NCBI GenBank assembly: GCA_964536465.1
Contig: CAZHXQ010000038.1
Coordinates: 1 to 17,375, forward strand
DNA from: Mesolinea sp964536465
GTDB taxonomy: Bacteria; Chloroflexota; Anaerolineae; Anaerolineales; Anaerolineaceae
Reading direction: 5' to 3'
DNA length: 17,375 bases
Numbering within the stretch: the stretch's first letter is position 1; each line of letters starts with the position of its first letter. The notes beneath the pieces are model-generated. The model searched no databases, was not told the DNA's origin, and was given only the letters and a program-made list of their open reading frames with translations. A program made the translations under genes and the position numbers. This document shows, piece after piece, positions 13,481 through 17,375 of this stretch.

Positions 13481-15103
13481 TTAAGCAGTTTCCATAGAGC
13501 AGACGCCAGTAGGGCAGACCCCCAGCCGGATGTGCGCTTCCACTTCCGCGCGGAAGTAATTCAACATATCTCTCAAGGGAGTACCAGCGGTTTGACCCAG
13601 CCCGCAGTTTGAAAGCTCGAGCATTTCATTGTTGAGGGTCGTAAGCTCTTCTAAATTTTCAAGTGTGCCCTTTCCCTCACTGATATCTGTCAGGATGTCA
13701 TGCGCGCGTTTTGTGCCAATGCGGCAGGGCGTGCACTTTCCACAGGATTCCACTCTAAAGAAGTTGAGCAGAACTTTGGCAAGGTCCACAATGCAGACCT
13801 CATCATTGCAAATCAGCAGAGCGCCAGATCCCAATGAAACGCCGGCTTTTCTGTATGAGTCGAAATCCATGGGGGTATCTTGCAAACTGGCAGGAATAAT
13901 GGAACCGCTGGATCCACCCGTTTGAGCTAACTTGAAGCTGCCCGTTTTCATTCCCTTGGCGTAAATTGACACCACCTCTCGTAAAGTGATGCCCATTGGG
14001 ACTTCAATTAACCCGGTTACATTGACATTGCCCAGTACGGTGTAGACTTTGGTGCCCGGACTTGAGGCAGTACCCAATGATCGGTACCAATCTGCACCGT
14101 TTCGAACAATAGCAGGAATATTGGCAAGGGTTTCCACATTATTAATCAGGGTAGGCTTTCCCCACAGGCCATTGGTGGTGGGATAGGGAGGTCGCGAGCG
14201 CGGTTCGCCTCGTTTGCCTTCTATCGACTCGATCAGGGCGGTTTCTTCACCGCAGATGTAGGCTCCCGCTCCAACATGGACGTGGATTTCGAAATTCAAA
14301 TCAGAGCCGAAGATGTTCTCGCCGAGGAAGCCATATTCTCTGGCTTGCTTAATGGCCGTCTCAACACGTTCAATTGCCAGCTGATATTCTCCACGGATGT
14401 AAATGTAACCTTCATCGGCTCCCACAGCATGTGCTGCAATTAACATTGCTTCGATGATGGCATGGGGATCGCCCTCGAGCACAACCCGGTCTTTGAAAGT
14501 TCCTGGTTCACTCTCGTCGGCGTTGCAGATCACATACTTTTTATCAGAACGAGTCTTGTTGACGAAACCTAATTTGACACCGGTGGGGAATCCTGCGCCA
14601 CCCCGTCCTTGTAATCCTGATTCTTTGATGATCGTAATCACCTCATCAGGGGTCTTCTGAAGTGCAAGCCCCAGGGCCTGATAGCCATCGTGAGCAATGT
14701 AATCCTCAATGCTTTCAGGATCAATCAGACCGACATTCTTTAGAACGACACGGTTTTCAGCAGGCAAAGTGCCCTTGCGGGAAGAAAGCCAGGCAACCTT
14801 GCCCGACAGTCTGTGAGCTGGAGCGCGTTTTTCTTCAACGATGCGGCCCTTGTATAAGTGTTCCTCAACAATATTAGGGACATCGGCTGCACTGATAGGT
14901 CCGTAAACAACCGCTTCAGGGTAGATCAGCACCAGAGGGGAAGCATAGCTGTAGCCAAGGTCGCTGACCATGGACAATGAAACCTCGTCGGTTAATCCAT
15001 AATCGCGCAATTGTTGTTGAAAAGTGCTGAATATTTCTTCAGATCCCCGCACATTACTTTCGGGATCGTTTGACACCAAGATCATTGATCGTACTGCTTT
15101 CAT
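13481..15103 (-). CDS. nuoF: NuoF-like diaphorase subunit, complex-I-type signature, no C-terminal ferredoxin domain
   Basis: This 540-residue flavoprotein should bind FMN and NAD(H) and pass electrons to a [4Fe-4S] cluster. GRGGAGFPTG (166-175) and GAGAYICGEETAL (278-290) form the FMN/NAD sites. SCGKCTPC with Cys454, 457 and 460, plus Cys500, ligate the cluster (N3-like). NADESEPG (194-201) is the form found in complex I NuoF, unlike the EGDPG of the second copy in this operon. Residues 1-95 are a thioredoxin-like domain in which the four expected [2Fe-2S] cysteines are Ser11, Ser16, Asp48 and Ser52. It ends shortly after CPTGVC (530-535). GGAGA precedes the ATG, 9 bases after nuoE. It is the last gene of the operon. 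Confidence 0.92.
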   Translation of the reverse strand: MKAVRSMILVSNDPESNVRGSEEIFSTFQQQLRDYGLTDEVSLSMVSDLGYSYASPLVLIYPEAVVYGPISAADVPNIVEEHLYKGRIVEEKRAPAHRLSGKVAWLSSRKGTLPAENRVVLKNVGLIDPESIEDYIAHDGYQALGLALQKTPDEVITIIKESGLQGRGGAGFPTGVKLGFVNKTRSDKKYVICNADESEPGTFKDRVVLEGDPHAIIEAMLIAAHAVGADEGYIYIRGEYQLAIERVETAIKQAREYGFLGENIFGSDLNFEIHVHVGAGAYICGEETALIESIEGKRGEPRSRPPYPTTNGLWGKPTLINNVETLANIPAIVRNGADWYRSLGTASSPGTKVYTVLGNVNVTGLIEVPMGITLREVVSIYAKGMKTGSFKLAQTGGSSGSIIPASLQDTPMDFDSYRKAGVSLGSGALLICNDEVCIVDLAKVLLNFFRVESCGKCTPCRIGTKRAHDILTDISEGKGTLENLEELTTLNNEMLELSNCGLGQTAGTPLRDMLNYFRAEVEAHIRLGVCPTGVCSMETA

Positions 15104-15112
15104 AGCAATCTC

Positions 15113-15592
15113 CTATTCGTAGTGGCTGAGAATGTCTTCGACCTGCTCAGGAGTGACATTCCCATACAGATCTGTATCGATCAATATCACCGGTCCAATT
15201 CCGCAAACACCCAGACAACTGGTGGTCAGTAATGTCCATTTATTATCCGGACTGGTTTGACCAGGCTCGAGAGCGAGGGCCTGTTTCAGGGAGGCAAAGA
15301 CTTCTCTGCCTCCCACGACGTGACAAGGAGCGCTCTCACAAAATTGAACGACATGCCTTCCGCGCTCCTGTGTTGAAAGCATTCGGTAAAAAGTTGCCAC
15401 CGAATGGATCTCTTTTGTGGGCAGGCTCATCAATGTCGACAGTTCCTGCATTGTTGTTTGCGAAATAACCCCAAATTGGTTGGTTATTGCCTGCAAAACA
15501 GCGATCAAGTCGGCCCGAGTTGAGCCGATGCGTTCGACGATATTCCGGACTTCGTGAATAGTTTCTTCCTCGTTGAGTGTTACAGATGGCAT
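15113..15592 (-). CDS. nuoE: NuoE-like [2Fe-2S] subunit (HydC/FdsG type)
   Basis: This 159-residue thioredoxin-like ferredoxin shuttles electrons in NADH dehydrogenase, bifurcating hydrogenase and NAD-dependent formate dehydrogenase complexes. All four ligands are intact: Cys85 and Cys90 in FCESAPCH, and Cys126 and Cys130 in SCLGVCGIGP. The N-terminal helical bundle includes the family block LPTKEIHSVATFYRML. The ATG at 15590-15592 is preferred over an upstream Met at 15667, because AGGAG lies just before it and the longer form would run back into the preceding gene. It is 23 bases after the HydB-like gene and 9 before the second NuoF, hence the middle of one operon. Confidence 0.94.
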   Translation of the reverse strand: MPSVTLNEEETIHEVRNIVERIGSTRADLIAVLQAITNQFGVISQTTMQELSTLMSLPTKEIHSVATFYRMLSTQERGRHVVQFCESAPCHVVGGREVFASLKQALALEPGQTSPDNKWTLLTTSCLGVCGIGPVILIDTDLYGNVTPEQVEDILSHYE

Positions 15593-15615
15593 GTCTCTCC
15601 TGTTCAATAAACCAT

Positions 15616-17375
15616 TTAGGTAATATTGATTGCGTCGAATTTGCAGACCTGGAAGCATATTCCACATTTGATGCAGATATCCTGATCAATGATGTGGGTT
15701 TCCTTACGTTCGCCGGAAATCGCGTTTACCGGGCAGTTACGGGCACAGACAGTACAGCCAGTGCAGGGGCCGTCCATGATCTCGAATTTAATCAAGGCGC
15801 GGCAGACTTTTGCTGGGCAGCGTTTTTCAAAGATGTGTGCCTTGTATTCATCCATAAAGTGTTCCAGGGTGGAAACAACCGGGTTAGGAGCACCCTGACC
15901 CAGGCCACAAAGGCTGTTCTTTCTGATCTGATCGCTGAGTTCTTCCAACTCCTGGATGTCTTCTTCTTCACCATCACCCGCGCAAATCTTTTCAAGAATT
16001 TCGAGCAGGCGATGGGTTCCAACACGGCAGGGCACACACTTACCACAAGACTCATCCTGGGTAAATTCCATGAAGAAGCGGGCGATATCAACCATGCAGG
16101 TGCCTTCGTCCATCACGATCATACCGCCGGAGCCCATGATCGAACCAGCCTGACCGAGGGTTTCGTAATCGACTGGCAAGTCGAGCAAACTCTCAGGCAG
16201 ACATCCGCCCATAGGGCCGCCAGTCTGGACAGCTTTGAATTTTTTATTGCCCTTAATACCTCCACCGACGTCAAAGATGATCTCGCGCAGGGTAATACCA
16301 AAAGGCACTTCGATCAAACCGGTATTATTGACATCACCAGCCAGGGCAAAAGTTTTGGTGCCTTTGCTTTTTTCAGTTCCCATGCTGGCGAACCAATCAG
16401 CCCCTTTTTGGATGATACGAGGCACGTTAGCATAGGTTTCAACATTATTAATGTTAGTGGGTCGCCCCCACAGCCCCTTATTGGCAGGAAATGGGGGTCG
16501 CGCTCGTGGTTCACCGCGGCTGCCTTCGATAGAAGCCATCAGTGCGGTCTCTTCACCACAGACGAAAGCCCCAGCGCCCATGCGTATTTCCAGGTCGAAA
16601 CTAAATTTGGTGCCGAGAATATTCTTTCCCAGTAATCCCATAGAGCGGGCTTGTTTGATGGCAAGATTCATGGTGCTGACGGCAATTGGATATTCAGCAC
16701 GGCAGTAGATGTAACCTTGTTGAGCGCCAATGGCGTAAGCGGCAATACTCATTCCCTCAATAACCGAGTGCGGATCGCCCTCGAGAACGCGTCGGTTCAT
16801 GAACGCTCCGGGGTCTCCTTCGTCAGCATTGCAAATGACATATTTGACATTACCTTCTGCCTGTCGGGCAAATTTCCACTTCAAGCCGGTGGGGAAGCCC
16901 GCGCCGCCTCTGCCCCGCAGTTTGGCATCCAGAATCTCCTGAATGACGTCTTCGGGGGTCATTTCGGTAAGGACTTTTCCCAAAGCCATATAGCCATCTT
17001 TGGCAAAATAATCCTCAATATTGCGGGGATCGATTTCCCCAATATTTTCCAGAACTACTCTGATTTCTTTAGGCTTTGGCGCGCTCAATTCCTCATCGAT
17101 CGCGTCGATCATGGTTGCCGTATATTGTTTGAGGATTCTTCCTTTTATGAAATGCTCCTCAACCAGGCGTGGAACATCAAAATAAGTGATGTTCGTATAG
17201 TGGGTTCCCTCAGGATAGACGACGATATCTGGTCCGAGCGTTTCGGGATCTCCCAGCCGGGGGGTTTCCAACACCTGGACTTCGTCCAACATGCCTTGTT
17301 TGATTAATTCATCCTGAAGAGAATCTATCAACTCATATGCGCCTTTTTCAACACATATGGGGTCAACAGAAACCA
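15616..17375 (-). CDS. nuoF: HydB/NuoF-like flavoprotein with C-terminal 2[4Fe-4S] domain (5' end beyond window)
   Basis: This strongly resembles HydB of electron-bifurcating [FeFe]-hydrogenases such as that of Thermotoga maritima. The features in order are a thioredoxin-like start, an EDYFAKDGYMALGKVL block, GRGGAGFPTGLKW (FMN), NADEGDPGAFMNR, GAGAFVCGEETAL (NAD), SCGKCVPCR with a downstream LCGLGQ cysteine, and a C-terminal pair of [4Fe-4S] motifs (CTGCTVCARNCP and CIKCGICFQVCK, about 15619-15770). The frame stays open to base 17375, reading VSVDPICVEKGAYEL before the TTG at 17329-17331, so that TTG is internal and the true start lies outside. Of the four usual N-terminal [2Fe-2S] cysteines only one survives. 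Whether it partners fdhA or a hydrogenase upstream of the window is open. Confidence 0.95.
   Translation of the reverse strand, partial: VSVDPICVEKGAYELIDSLQDELIKQGMLDEVQVLETPRLGDPETLGPDIVVYPEGTHYTNITYFDVPRLVEEHFIKGRILKQYTATMIDAIDEELSAPKPKEIRVVLENIGEIDPRNIEDYFAKDGYMALGKVLTEMTPEDVIQEILDAKLRGRGGAGFPTGLKWKFARQAEGNVKYVICNADEGDPGAFMNRRVLEGDPHSVIEGMSIAAYAIGAQQGYIYCRAEYPIAVSTMNLAIKQARSMGLLGKNILGTKFSFDLEIRMGAGAFVCGEETALMASIEGSRGEPRARPPFPANKGLWGRPTNINNVETYANVPRIIQKGADWFASMGTEKSKGTKTFALAGDVNNTGLIEVPFGITLREIIFDVGGGIKGNKKFKAVQTGGPMGGCLPESLLDLPVDYETLGQAGSIMGSGGMIVMDEGTCMVDIARFFMEFTQDESCGKCVPCRVGTHRLLEILEKICAGDGEEEDIQELEELSDQIRKNSLCGLGQGAPNPVVSTLEHFMDEYKAHIFEKRCPAKVCRALIKFEIMDGPCTGCTVCARNCPVNAISGERKETHIIDQDICIKCGICFQVCKFDAINIT

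Noticed and set aside
15577..16635. 352-codon + strand open frame opposite the HydB-like gene
   Set aside because: It is an antisense shadow of a clearly conserved gene, and its translation shows no recognisable domain.
17329..17331. TTG as the start codon of the HydB-like gene
   Set aside because: The frame continues to the window edge with residues that align to the HydB thioredoxin-like domain; the start is beyond 17375.

Overview
The window looks like a chromosomal segment of an anaerobic or facultative member of the Chloroflexota (Anaerolineae-like). That placement is an inference from three things: Thr/Pro-rich lipoprotein linkers, a minimal sufCBD operon, and NAD-linked formate dehydrogenase genes beside HydB/NuoF-type flavoproteins. 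No rRNA or other phylogenetic marker is present. Base composition appears even throughout, and I see no insertion sequence, phage gene, CRISPR array, tRNA or rRNA.

Left part (1-3837, + strand): the Fe-S cluster assembly operon sufC (first codons cut off by the window edge), sufB and sufD, closely packed, followed by a small uncharacterised gene. No sufS, sufU or sufE is in view. Facing it on the - strand (3824-5281) is a two-gene unit, a SAM-dependent methyltransferase followed by a PIG-L/LmbE-type zinc deacetylase, with a good sigma70-like promoter. Next on the - strand (5420-6385) is a lipoprotein with a class A beta-lactamase-like fold.

Middle part (6745-11712): a molybdenum/tungsten formate dehydrogenase module. 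It holds fdhD (sulfurtransferase-like chaperone with an extra N-terminal domain), divergent mobA (molybdopterin guanylyltransferase) and, converging on mobA across a perfect bidirectional terminator, a 920-residue cysteine-type formate dehydrogenase catalytic subunit with a NuoG-like N-terminus.

Right part (12300-17375): a + strand polytopic membrane protein built from two copies of one unit, a second bidirectional terminator, and then a - strand operon read from the right edge inward: a HydB-like NuoF with C-terminal 2[4Fe-4S] (5' end outside the window), nuoE, and a second, shorter NuoF with complex-I-like sequence signatures. These diaphorase subunits could connect the formate dehydrogenase to NAD(H) and perhaps ferredoxin. 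They might instead serve a hydrogenase encoded beyond the right edge.

The most interesting signals lie in this redox module. There are two divergent NuoF paralogues around one NuoE, both with a thioredoxin-like N-terminal domain that has lost its [2Fe-2S] ligands. FdhA lacks the His-Cys3 cluster motif. FdhD lacks the CxxC pair normally needed for sulfur transfer and carries an N-terminal domain resembling hydrogenase maturation proteases. Together they suggest a formate dehydrogenase/diaphorase with a non-standard electron path and maturation factor, but this is inferred from sequence only.
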